DNA from: an uncultured Selenomonadaceae bacterium
GTDB lineage: Bacteria > Bacillota > Negativicutes > Selenomonadales > Selenomonadaceae
Direction of reading: 5' to 3'
Assembly: GCA_905233965.1 (NCBI GenBank)
Contig: CAJOFG010000008.1
Location: forward strand, 9,619-21,492
DNA length: 11,874 nucleotides
Shown here: one piece after another, positions 1 through 6,994 of the stretch
Position numbering within the stretch: position 1 is the first letter of the stretch
How the letters are laid out: every line of letters begins with the position of its first letter
Notes under the pieces: model-generated
Database searches by the model: none
What the model saw: the letters and a program-made list of their open reading frames with translations, nothing else
What the model was told of the DNA's origin: nothing
Program-made: the position numbers and the translations under genes

Positions 1-71
1 TTACCAACACGCCCTAATCCCCAAATTTTGTACTCGTCATCGTCGGTAAGATTTTTTACGGTAAACGGCAT
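1..71 (-). CDS. Partial open frame running off the left edge, product unknown
   Basis: A second minus-strand frame opens at ATG 71, overlaps the previous frame by 35 bases in the +1 register, and stays open to base 1. The visible peptide starts MPFTVKNLTDDDEYKIWGL and continues GRVG. I do not recognise it. The ATG has no good ribosome binding site (only a weak TTGAGAA just upstream), so it more likely continues the upstream frame through a one-base shift in the A6 run at 52-57, or is translated by coupling. Only 23 full codons are visible, so its family cannot be decided here. Confidence 0.3.
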   Translation of the reverse strand, partial: MPFTVKNLTDDDEYKIWGLGRVG

Positions 72-153
72 TTCTCAAAATTTTTCCGTCAAGCGCGGTG
101 AATCTTTTATCTTGTTTCAATAACGCCGACAATTTTTCAAACAATCCGACCAT
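37..153 (-). pseudogene. Truncated or frameshifted N-terminus resembling a type III DNA methyltransferase (Mod)
   Basis: On the minus strand an ATG at 153 follows a very good ribosome binding site (GAGGTGG, 161-167, 7-base gap). It opens a frame of only 38 codons that stops with TGA at 37-39. Residues 6-31 (EKLSALLKQDKRF, then DGKILRNAVY) resemble the helical start of type III Mod adenine methyltransferases, which commonly begin with an LLxxDERFxxxDGxLLRNxVYE-like stretch. That likeness is from memory, not a search. After NAVY the frame reads RKKSYRR and stops. An A6 run (plus-strand T6, 52-57) lies just before the stop. Removing one A would join this frame to the open frame that continues off the left edge. 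It could be a pseudogene, a sequencing error, or an unrelated small protein. Confidence 0.45.
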
Positions 154-251
154 TTGTTTCCCACCTCAAATTTTTTTCGTTTCAAAAATTCGCGCAAAAA
201 TTTTTTAATCCTTCCGGTTTGTATTCCTTACGGTTGAAAGCCGCCTTTTCC

Positions 252-280
252 TTGCCCAAAAAAATTTTAAATGTTAAAAT
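252..280 (+). promoter_or_regulatory. Sigma-A/70-type promoter for the phosphatase-sbcC operon
   Basis: TTGCCC (252-257) is followed by a 17-base spacer and TAAAAT (275-280). The TG at 272-273 makes an extended -10 element (TGTTAAAAT). Transcription would start near 287, giving a leader of about 18 bases with the ribosome binding site (GGAGG, 289-293) almost at the 5' end. Position, spacing and orientation fit a promoter for the gene starting at 305. No operator palindrome is obvious around it. Confidence 0.6.
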
Positions 281-304
281 AATTTCGCGGAGGTGTTAAA
301 CGAA

Positions 305-742
305 ATGAAAATTTTGTTCGTATGCAGCGGAAATACCGGACGTTCACCCATGGCGGAGTTCGTCATGAAAAATTTGGTAAATCAAGCCGGCGTTTCCGAG
401 AAATTTTTTATCGCGTCGGCGGCATCGAAACCGACGGAGGGCGGCGACCTTCACGAAGGAATTGCCGCGAAACTTCGCGAGATGAACGTCCCTTACGCGA
501 AACACACGGCAAGACAAATCACGCCGGACGATTACAAAAATTTTGATTTAATCGCTTGCATGGACTCCGGCAACATCGAGCAGGTTAAAAAAATTTGCGG
601 CGGCGACCCGAACGGAAAAATTAAATTGCTCCTGTCATTCGTCGGCGAAGAAAAAGATATTCCCTGGGACAAAAACGGATTCGCGACAACTTACGACGAT
701 ATACTTCGCGGCTGTCAAGCTCTGTTAAAATCCGTCGCGTAA
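305..742 (+). CDS. Low-molecular-weight protein tyrosine phosphatase
   Basis: This is a cytoplasmic phosphatase of the LMW-PTP / arsenate reductase fold. The P-loop CSGNTGRS (C7 to S14) gives the C-x5-R signature directly after the first beta strand (MKILFV), with nucleophile Cys7 and phosphate-binding Arg13. The C-terminal part reads TTYDDILRGC (128-137), typical of the family's last helix. At 145 aa the length is normal. I start at ATG 305, 11 bases after GGAGG (289-293). A GTG at 293 would be in frame but overlaps the ribosome binding site. An oddity is that the usual general-acid Asp-Pro before this helix is not canonical: the sequence is DIPWD (118-122). The substrate could be a protein tyrosine or arginine phosphate, and the sequence does not tell which. 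sbcC follows 15 bases later. Confidence 0.88.
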   Translation: MKILFVCSGNTGRSPMAEFVMKNLVNQAGVSEKFFIASAASKPTEGGDLHEGIAAKLREMNVPYAKHTARQITPDDYKNFDLIACMDSGNIEQVKKICGGDPNGKIKLLLSFVGEEKDIPWDKNGFATTYDDILRGCQALLKSVA

Positions 743-757
743 CTTGAGGTCGGACAG

Positions 758-3433
758 ATGAAACCTTTAAAGTTGGAAATGAAAGCGTTCGGCTCTTACG
801 TCAACCCGATTGAATTGGACTTTGAAAAAAATCTTGCCGGGAAAAATTTATTCCTGATTCACGGCGCGACCGGTTCCGGCAAAACGACAATTCTTGACGC
901 GATGTGTTACGCGCTTTACGGCGAAAGTTCCGGCGGACTTCGCAAAGATTCGATGATGCGTTCCGTTCAAGTTGACGCGAACGAAAAAACCGAAGTCAAA
1001 TTCACTTTTTCACTCGGCGACAAGGTTTACAAAATTATTCGTACCCCCGGTTATATGCGGAAAAAATTTCGCGGCTCCGGCGAAGTCGAGGAGAAAGCGA
1101 CCGCCGAAATTTACGTTGACGGAAAATTTGTTGAAACAAAAAATGTAACTCAATACGTCCGGGACATTTTGCACTTCACCGGCGAACAGTTCCGGCAAGT
1201 CATTGTCCTGCCGCAGGGCGACTTCAGAAAATTTTTGTCGTCAAGTTCAAACGAACGCGCCGAAGTTTTAAATGTCATGTTCAACGCCGGACTTTACGAA
1301 ACAATCGAACAGGGATTGAAAAAAAAGGCGGCGGAGTCAAAAGCGGTTTGCGATAAACTTATCGAACAGAAAAATTATTTGCTCAACGAGGCGCGGACAA
1401 TCGGCAACGTTCCCGCCGAAACCGGATTCAACGAAAAAATGATTCACGGTTTGATTTCCGACAACGAAAAAATTTTTTTCCTCACCGGGCAAAAAATCGA
1501 CGAGAACAAAAAAATTTCCGACGCGGCAACTCAAGCCTTGACCGACGGAAAAATTTTGAACGGGCATTTTGAAAATTTGGAGAGGTGCCGGAAAAATTTA
1601 TCCGACGCGAAAACCGAGTCGGCGAACGTCGAAAAAAAATTGAGTGCGGCAAAAATCGAATACGACAAGCGCAAAGCCGAAGAGCCGACGCGCCGGGAAT
1701 TGGACGGCAAAATCGAAGAGACCGCGAAGATAAAAAAATCTTTGGACGAACTCCGGCAGAAACGGGCGGCGTTGAAAAAATCCGAAGAGGAGGAAAATTT
1801 TCTGCGCGCCGAACTCAAAAAGCTTGAGCTCACCCGGCAAAAGGGCGAGGAAAAATTGGAGTTTCGCAAGCGTGAGGAAGAAAGTTTGCGCGATGCCGGC
1901 GCGAAACTCAAGGACGCGGAAAAAAAATTCGAGCAGTCCGAGAATCGCGAAAAGAGATTGAACGTGCTGAAAAAGTTGCAAGCCGACTTCGACGCGGCAC
2001 AAAAATTTTTCGACGCGGCAAATAAAAACTGCGAAACGGCGAAAAAAAATCTGGAGCAAAAAAATTTCCTGCAAAAAGCCGGTATCGCCGCGAAACTGGC
2101 GGCAACTCTGGAGGACGGCAAGCCCTGCCCGGTTTGCGGTTCGACTTCCCACCCGAAAATCGCCGTCAGCGATGAAATTATTCCGACTGACGAAGAAATT
2201 TCGGAGTGCGAAAAAATTCTCCGTGCCGCCGAAGAAAAAAAATCCGGTGCGGAAAAAAATTTGATAACCCTTTCCGAAAAAATCAAGTCGCAGGAAAATG
2301 AGATAAAAAATCTTGCCGACGTTCTGCCTTTGCCCGACGCAAAAATTTTGTTGAGTCGTGCGAAAGAGGACGCGGAGAAGTTGGAGCAGTGCCGGCAAAA
2401 TTTGAAAGTCGGCGAAAAATTCATGAAGGAGAACGCCGAGAAAATCGAGCGGGCCAAAAAAGTTTCGGACGAAAAATCCAAAGCGACGGAAAATTTGCGC
2501 GGCATTGTCGCGGAGAAACAAAATTCCGTTCCCGCCGAATATGCGGATAACCCGGAGAAAATCGAAACGGATTTAAAAAATTTCGCGGCGCGTAAAAAAG
2601 AATTGGGCGACGCTTGGACGATTGCCGAAAAAAATTTCCACGCGCTGAACAATGAAAAATCCGCACGCGAAGAGGCTGTAAAAAATTTCGCGAACGCAGA
2701 AAAAGAGGTTGCCGAAAAAATTTCCGGCAAGGAAAAACCCGACCTTGACGCGCTGACGAAAAATTTTGAGACGGCGAAAAAAGGGTACGAAAATATTTTG
2801 CAAGAGTCGGTAAAAATTTCCGAACGGCTGAAAAATCTTCGCGCCATCTCCGACAAATTGGAATCGCTCACGGAGAAGGCGGACGTTGCCCAAAAAGAGT
2901 ACGGCATTTGGCAAAAACTTTCCGACGCGGCGGAAGGAAAAATTTCCAAAATTTCTTTTCGCCGATATTATCTGAACGCAATGTTCAAAGAAATTATTTA
3001 CGAGGCGAACGCCCGGCTCGACATTATGACCGACGGTCGCTATCAATTCCGCGAAGGCAAACAGAAAATCGACAAGCGCAGAGGTGCCGGGCTGGATTTG
3101 AAAATTTTCGATATGTTCAACGGCAGGGAGCGCGATGTCGAAACTCTTTCCGGCGGCGAATCTTTTCTCGCGTCGCTGTCGCTCGCTTTGGGGTTGGCGG
3201 CTGTCGTCAAAAATATTTCCGGCGGTATTAAGCTTGACTCGATTTTTATTGATGAAGGGTTCGGTTCACTGGACAGCGAAACTTTGGATACGGCGATGAA
3301 CGCTCTGACCGATTTGCAACAGGGCGGACGACTCGTCGGAATAATTTCTCACGTCGGCGAATTACGGCAGAGAATTTCGACGCGCTTGGAAGTAACCGCC
3401 GGCAAAAACGGAAGTACCGCAAAATTTGTTTGA
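758..3433 (+). CDS. sbcC: Exonuclease SbcC, Rad50-like ATPase subunit
   Basis: SbcC is the SMC/Rad50-like ATPase that works with the SbcD nuclease to open hairpins and trim DNA ends. Visible in order are Walker A GATGSGKT (36-43), a Q-loop LPQGDF with Q153, long charged Lys/Glu/Ala-rich coiled-coil arms (about 180-440 and 480-760), and a zinc-hook CPVC (Cys457 and Cys460) between them. Then follow the ABC signature LSGGE (797-801), Walker B with IDEGFG (831-836, catalytic Glu833), and a D-loop SLD. At 891 aa it is shorter than the E. coli protein (about 1050 aa) because the coils are shorter, but all catalytic parts are present. The start ATG has GAGGT (746-750) 7 bases upstream and follows the phosphatase by 15 bases. 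The usual partner sbcD is not next to it in this window. Confidence 0.93.
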   Translation: MKPLKLEMKAFGSYVNPIELDFEKNLAGKNLFLIHGATGSGKTTILDAMCYALYGESSGGLRKDSMMRSVQVDANEKTEVKFTFSLGDKVYKIIRTPGYMRKKFRGSGEVEEKATAEIYVDGKFVETKNVTQYVRDILHFTGEQFRQVIVLPQGDFRKFLSSSSNERAEVLNVMFNAGLYETIEQGLKKKAAESKAVCDKLIEQKNYLLNEARTIGNVPAETGFNEKMIHGLISDNEKIFFLTGQKIDENKKISDAATQALTDGKILNGHFENLERCRKNLSDAKTESANVEKKLSAAKIEYDKRKAEEPTRRELDGKIEETAKIKKSLDELRQKRAALKKSEEEENFLRAELKKLELTRQKGEEKLEFRKREEESLRDAGAKLKDAEKKFEQSENREKRLNVLKKLQADFDAAQKFFDAANKNCETAKKNLEQKNFLQKAGIAAKLAATLEDGKPCPVCGSTSHPKIAVSDEIIPTDEEISECEKILRAAEEKKSGAEKNLITLSEKIKSQENEIKNLADVLPLPDAKILLSRAKEDAEKLEQCRQNLKVGEKFMKENAEKIERAKKVSDEKSKATENLRGIVAEKQNSVPAEYADNPEKIETDLKNFAARKKELGDAWTIAEKNFHALNNEKSAREEAVKNFANAEKEVAEKISGKEKPDLDALTKNFETAKKGYENILQESVKISERLKNLRAISDKLESLTEKADVAQKEYGIWQKLSDAAEGKISKISFRRYYLNAMFKEIIYEANARLDIMTDGRYQFREGKQKIDKRRGAGLDLKIFDMFNGRERDVETLSGGESFLASLSLALGLAAVVKNISGGIKLDSIFIDEGFGSLDSETLDTAMNALTDLQQGGRLVGIISHVGELRQRISTRLEVTAGKNGSTAKFV

Positions 3434-3442
3434 AAAAATTTT

Positions 3443-3475
3443 TTCCCGACGTATGACGCGCCGGGAATTTTTTTT
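3443..3475 (+). terminator. Rho-independent terminator after sbcC
   Basis: The left arm TTCCCGACG (3443-3451) pairs with CGCCGGGAA (3459-3467), with one A-C mismatch and a 7-base loop, followed by T8 (3468-3475). It lies 10 bases after the sbcC stop and separates this operon from the ligase gene. Confidence 0.8.
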
Positions 3476-3541
3476 GCAGGAAATTTTCCGCTTTAAACAG
3501 AATAAACCGGAGAAAAAATAAATGGGAGGGAATTTTTTTTA

Positions 3542-5179
3542 ATGCCCGTTATGGAATACTTGGAGCGCAACGCCGAACTTTACGGAAACGAAATTGCGCT
3601 CGTCGAACTGAACCCCGCCGAACCCGACGGGAGAAGAATTTCTTGGAAAGAGTTTGAACTCATCGAGCCGGACAGATTCCACCCGTACCGGCACGAAATT
3701 ACCTGGAGCGTCTTTAACGAAAAAGCAAATCGCTGTGCAAATTTTTTGCTGGGGCGCGGAGTAAAAAAAGGTGACAAAGTTGCAATTATCATGTACAACT
3801 GCCTGGAATGGTTGCCGATTTATTTCGGGATTTTGAAAACCGGAGCGATCGCCGTACCTTTCAATTTCCGTTACGATGCCGGAGAAATTTTGTACTGCGC
3901 CGAACTTGCCGAAGTCGATGTGATAATGTTCGGACCGGAATTTATCGGACGTATCGAAACGAATGCCGAAAGACTTTCACGCGGCAGACTTTTAATTTTC
4001 GTCGGTGACAACTGTCCGAGTTTCGCGGAAAGTTATCATCTCCTGGCGGAAAATTGTTCGAGTCAAAAGCCGGACGTTCCGGAAATTACCGACGACGATT
4101 TCGGTGCGATTTATTTTTCCTCCGGCACAACCGGTTTTCCGAAAGCAATTTTGCACAAACACCGGAGCTTGACGCAGGCGGCACAAATGGAGCAGAAACA
4201 TCATCTGACTTCGCGGGAAGATTGTTTTTTGTGTATCCCGCCGCTTTATCACACCGGCGCAAAATTTCACTGGATGGGAAGTCTCGTTGCCGGAAGTCGC
4301 GCAGTCCTTCTGAAAGGAACCAAGCCGGAAATAATTTTGGATGCCGTGTCGAAGGAAAAATGTACAATCGTCTGGTTGCTCGTTCCTTGGGCGCAGGATA
4401 TTGTCGATGCGTTGGATCGCGGCGATTTGAAATTGTCGGACTACGAAATAAATCAATGGCGGCTGATGCATATCGGCGCGCAACCGGTTCCGCCCAGTTT
4501 GATTAAGCGTTGGAAAAAATATTTTCCTCACCACGACTACGACACGAATTACGGACTTTCCGAATCGACCGGTCCGGGTTGCGTTCATCTCGGCTTGGAA
4601 AATATTTCAAAAGTCGGCGCGATCGGGATTCCCGGCTACCGTTGGGAATGTAAAATTATCGACGAGAACGGCGCGGAGGTTCGACAAGGCGAAGTCGGCG
4701 AACTTTGCGTGAAAGGTCCCGGCTTGATGACCTGCTACTACAACGACGAGGAAGCGACCGCCGAAGTTTTGAAAGACGGCTGGCTTTTAACCGGCGATAT
4801 GGCAATGCAGGACGAGGACGGATTTTATTTTTTGGTTGACCGGAAAAAAGATGTCATCGTCAGCGGCGGCGAAAATATTTATCCGGTTCAAATTGAAGAT
4901 TTTCTGCACCGTTTTGAAAAAATCAAAGATGTTGCCGTCATCGGTTTGCCGGACAGACGGCTCGGAGAAATCAGCGCGGCGATTGTCGAAATTAAAGAGG
5001 GCGTAACTTGCACGGAGGAGGAAGTAAATAATTTCTGTCATGAACTTCCGCGATACAAGCGACCGCGAAAAATTATTTTCGACACCGTGCCGCGAAATGC
5101 AACCGGAAAAATCGAAAAGCCGGCTTTGAGGAAGCGTTACGGCGCGGACAAATTGGTTGAACGCGAAAACAGAAGTTAA
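3542..5179 (+). CDS. AMP-dependent acyl-CoA synthetase / acid:CoA ligase family protein
   Basis: This is a class I adenylate-forming enzyme, expected to activate a carboxylic acid with ATP and pass the acyl group to CoA or a carrier. Motifs visible are the P-loop SSGTTGFPK (193-201), YGLSEST (337-343) with Glu341, LLTGD (415-419) with ATP-ribose-binding Asp419, DRKKD (433-437) with hinge-region Arg434, SGGENIYP (441-448), and PRNATGK with catalytic Lys523. The total of 545 aa is normal. The N-terminus carries an insert-like segment around residues 26-52 before the usual helix (ITWSVFNEKANR). The start follows GGAGGG (3525-3530, 11-base gap). The stop codon overlaps the purE ribosome binding site, so the two are very likely co-transcribed. 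The substrate is unknown. Medium- or long-chain fatty acids or an aromatic acid are possible, and a CoA product is inferred, not shown. Confidence 0.85.
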   Translation: MPVMEYLERNAELYGNEIALVELNPAEPDGRRISWKEFELIEPDRFHPYRHEITWSVFNEKANRCANFLLGRGVKKGDKVAIIMYNCLEWLPIYFGILKTGAIAVPFNFRYDAGEILYCAELAEVDVIMFGPEFIGRIETNAERLSRGRLLIFVGDNCPSFAESYHLLAENCSSQKPDVPEITDDDFGAIYFSSGTTGFPKAILHKHRSLTQAAQMEQKHHLTSREDCFLCIPPLYHTGAKFHWMGSLVAGSRAVLLKGTKPEIILDAVSKEKCTIVWLLVPWAQDIVDALDRGDLKLSDYEINQWRLMHIGAQPVPPSLIKRWKKYFPHHDYDTNYGLSESTGPGCVHLGLENISKVGAIGIPGYRWECKIIDENGAEVRQGEVGELCVKGPGLMTCYYNDEEATAEVLKDGWLLTGDMAMQDEDGFYFLVDRKKDVIVSGGENIYPVQIEDFLHRFEKIKDVAVIGLPDRRLGEISAAIVEIKEGVTCTEEEVNNFCHELPRYKRPRKIIFDTVPRNATGKIEKPALRKRYGADKLVERENRS

Positions 5180-5192
5180 GGAGGTATTTTTA

Positions 5193-5705
5193 ATGGACGT
5201 TGCAATTATCATGGGCAGTGACAGCGATTGGGGAGTAATGAAAAAAGCCGTCGAACTTTTGCATTCGTTCGGCGTTGAACTCGAATTGACGGTGGCATCC
5301 GCTCACCGCACACCGCAGAGAGTTAAAGCCTTCGTCGAGGAGTGTCACGAAAAGGACGCAAAAATTTTTATCGCGGCGGCGGGTTGCGCGGCTCACTTGG
5401 CGGGAGTCGTCGCGGCATACACGACGCGCCCGGTTATCGGCGTTCCCATTGCGGCGGAACCGCTCAGAGGTTGGGACTCTCTCTTGAGTACCGTACAAAT
5501 GCCCGGCGGAATTCCGGTTGCGACTATGGGAATTAACGGCGCGAAAAATGCCGCGCTCTTTGCGGCAGAAATTCTTGCAATCTCCGACGAGAAAGTCAAA
5601 CAAAAATTGGACGAGTACCGGAAAAATATGGTTCAGGAAGTCGAACGCAAAGCCGACTATGTTAAACGCTCTTTTTCCGAAACGATGAAAAACAAATTGG
5701 ATTAA
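5193..5705 (+). CDS. purE: N5-carboxyaminoimidazole ribonucleotide mutase (PurE, class I)
   Basis: PurE converts N5-CAIR to CAIR in de novo purine synthesis. The 170-aa protein starts MDVAIIMGSDSDW (phosphate-binding GSDSD, 8-12) and contains SAHRTP (36-41), AAGCAAHLAG (62-71) and WDSLLSTVQMPGGIPVAT (94-111). The AHL motif and overall pattern fit the bacterial class I mutase, which normally needs PurK to make N5-CAIR. No purK lies in this window. I start at ATG 5193, 7 bases after a perfect AAGGAGGT (5178-5185) that overlaps the stop codon of the upstream ligase. An in-frame upstream ATG at 5157 lies inside the ligase gene and is unlikely. The gene is 43 bases upstream of purC, in the usual purE-purC order. 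Confidence 0.95.
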   Translation: MDVAIIMGSDSDWGVMKKAVELLHSFGVELELTVASAHRTPQRVKAFVEECHEKDAKIFIAAAGCAAHLAGVVAAYTTRPVIGVPIAAEPLRGWDSLLSTVQMPGGIPVATMGINGAKNAALFAAEILAISDEKVKQKLDEYRKNMVQEVERKADYVKRSFSETMKNKLD

Positions 5706-5748
5706 AATTTCAAACGCCGAAAAAATTTTTTTGAAGGAGGAATTTTTC

Positions 5749-6456
5749 ATGACGAAAGGTGAACTGCTCTACGAAGGCAAAGCAAAAATGGTTTACGAAA
5801 CCGACGACCCGAATAAACTTTTGGTCTACTTCAAAGATGACGCGACAGCCGGCAACGGTGAGAAAAAAGGCACAATTCAAGACAAAGGAATTATCAACAA
5901 CAAAATCAGCACGTTCTTTTTCAAACTGCTCAAAACTCACGGGATTGAAAGTCACTTCATCGAACAAGTCAGCGATCGCGAAATGTTGGTCAAGATGTTG
6001 AAAATGTTGTCGCTGGAAGTCGTCGTCCGCAACGTCGCCGCCGGAGGTCTTGCACGTCGTCTCGCTCTCGAAGAAGGAACAATTTTAAAAATTCCGGTTA
6101 TCGAATACACTTACAAAAATGACGATCTCGGCGACCCGATGCTCAATCGTTATCACATTATGGCTCTCGATATTGCGCGCGTTCACGAACTCGACGAAAT
6201 TGAACATATTGCCTTCACCGTCAATACCGTTTTGAAAAATTTCCTCCGTGCGAAAAATGTAGATTTGATTGACTTCAAACTTGAATTCGGACGTGACGAA
6301 CGCGACAAAATTGTTCTCGCCGATGAAATTTCTCCGGACAACTGCCGTTTCTGGGATATGACGACGAAAGAAAAATTGGACAAAGACAGATTCCGGCTCG
6401 ACATGGGCGGCGTTGAAGAAGCTTACAAAGAATTGCTCACCCGTTTGATCGCTTAA
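5749..6456 (+). CDS. purC: Phosphoribosylaminoimidazole-succinocarboxamide synthase (SAICAR synthetase)
   Basis: PurC joins CAIR and aspartate using ATP to give SAICAR, the step after PurE. The 235-aa length is typical. Diagnostic pieces are LLYEGKAKMVY (6-16, nucleotide-binding loop), EVVVRNVAAGG (90-100), LIDFKLEFG (173-181) and LADEISPDNCRFWD (190-203). The second Gly of AAGG sits where many homologues have Ser, a mild substitution. The start ATG 5749 has GAAGGAGG (5733-5740) 8 bases upstream. An upstream in-frame TTG at 5731 overlaps that site and is rejected. The pathway genes that often follow in Firmicutes (purF, purM, purN) are absent. The next gene encodes a small secreted protein. 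Confidence 0.96.
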   Translation: MTKGELLYEGKAKMVYETDDPNKLLVYFKDDATAGNGEKKGTIQDKGIINNKISTFFFKLLKTHGIESHFIEQVSDREMLVKMLKMLSLEVVVRNVAAGGLARRLALEEGTILKIPVIEYTYKNDDLGDPMLNRYHIMALDIARVHELDEIEHIAFTVNTVLKNFLRAKNVDLIDFKLEFGRDERDKIVLADEISPDNCRFWDMTTKEKLDKDRFRLDMGGVEEAYKELLTRLIA

Positions 6457-6472
6457 TCCGGGAGTGAAAAAA

Positions 6473-6802
6473 ATGTTGAAAAAATTTTTTGTTGCCGCTC
6501 TTTTGGGAGCGACGTTAATTTTCGCCGGGTTGCAAAGTCCGGCTGAGGCAAGAGATATTTACGTCGGCACTTCGCCGGCAACCGGTTGGAATTGCTTTTT
6601 GATGGAGGAAACAGTCAGAGGGACTTCCGTCGAGCGTTTTTGCACTTTGAAGATGGTTACAAATTCCGGCAACGTGGAATATCTGAATTATCGTTTCTCG
6701 GTCGAGCGGAGCGGAATATATTTTTACAATTCGCAGGGATACAGCGGTTGGGTTTCCGGCGACACTCCGATTGAACAAAATATGTGGAACGCGATGATTT
6801 AA
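6473..6802 (+). CDS. Small secreted protein of unknown function
   Basis: This is a 109-aa protein with a clear Sec signal peptide: basic start MLKKFF, hydrophobic core VAALLGATLIFAGL, and a likely cleavage site after AEA (24-26). The mature part is about 83 aa, rich in aromatic residues and Ser/Gly (IYFYNSQGYSGWVSGD, 82-97), with two cysteines (C41 and C57) that could form a disulfide outside the membrane. I do not recognise a family. ATG 6473 is preferred over GTG 6464 because GGAG (6461-6464) lies 8 bases before it and overlaps the GTG. It begins 16 bases after purC with no terminator between them, so it is probably carried on the same transcript although it has no obvious purine role. Confidence 0.75.
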   Translation: MLKKFFVAALLGATLIFAGLQSPAEARDIYVGTSPATGWNCFLMEETVRGTSVERFCTLKMVTNSGNVEYLNYRFSVERSGIYFYNSQGYSGWVSGDTPIEQNMWNAMI

Positions 6803-6856
6803 AGATTTTTGCTCCGTGCATATTTCTGCGGTGATCTAAAAAATCCGCAAAAAAAT

Positions 6857-6892
6857 TTCTCCGATGAAAAAAATTTTGTCGGAGAATTTTTT
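6857..6892. terminator. Bidirectional rho-independent terminator between convergent genes
   Basis: TTCTCCGA (6857-6864) pairs perfectly with TCGGAGAA (6879-6886) around a 14-base AT-rich loop. T6 follows on the plus strand (6887-6892). An A7 run just before the left arm (6849-6855) gives a T tract on the minus strand. It can stop the pur-operon transcript and, from the other side, the amidohydrolase transcript ending at 6995. Confidence 0.8.
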
Positions 6893-6946
6893 ATTTGCCC
6901 GGAAAAAATTTTTACGACGATTTTTGACGCGAAAATTCCGGAAATG

Positions 6947-6975
6947 TTGCAAAGTATAAATATTTGTTATATAAT
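6947..6975 (+). promoter_or_regulatory. Near-consensus promoter antisense to the amidohydrolase 3' end
   Basis: TTGCAA (6947-6952), a 17-base spacer and a perfect TATAAT (6970-6975) point rightward. A transcript would start near 6982 and run antisense through the end of the minus-strand hydrolase gene (6995-7852). No plausible plus-strand gene follows before 7903, so it is either a chance match in AT-rich DNA, an antisense RNA promoter, or a distant promoter for the lipoprotein operon. Confidence 0.5.
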
Positions 6976-6994
6976 CCCGCCCGGAATTTTTTTG

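Noticed and set aside
1531..2949. Long open frame of 472 codons antisense to sbcC
   Set aside because: It mirrors the Lys/Glu/Ala-rich coiled-coil codons of sbcC, giving Phe/Ser-rich low-complexity protein, with no ribosome binding site or recognisable domain. sbcC is certain.
3476..3541. Search for a promoter or purine-sensing riboswitch ahead of the ligase-purE-purC operon
   Set aside because: The 66 bases hold only weak TTGCAG and TAAACA-like elements at wrong spacing, and are too short for a purine riboswitch. A promoter is needed here but cannot be pinned down.
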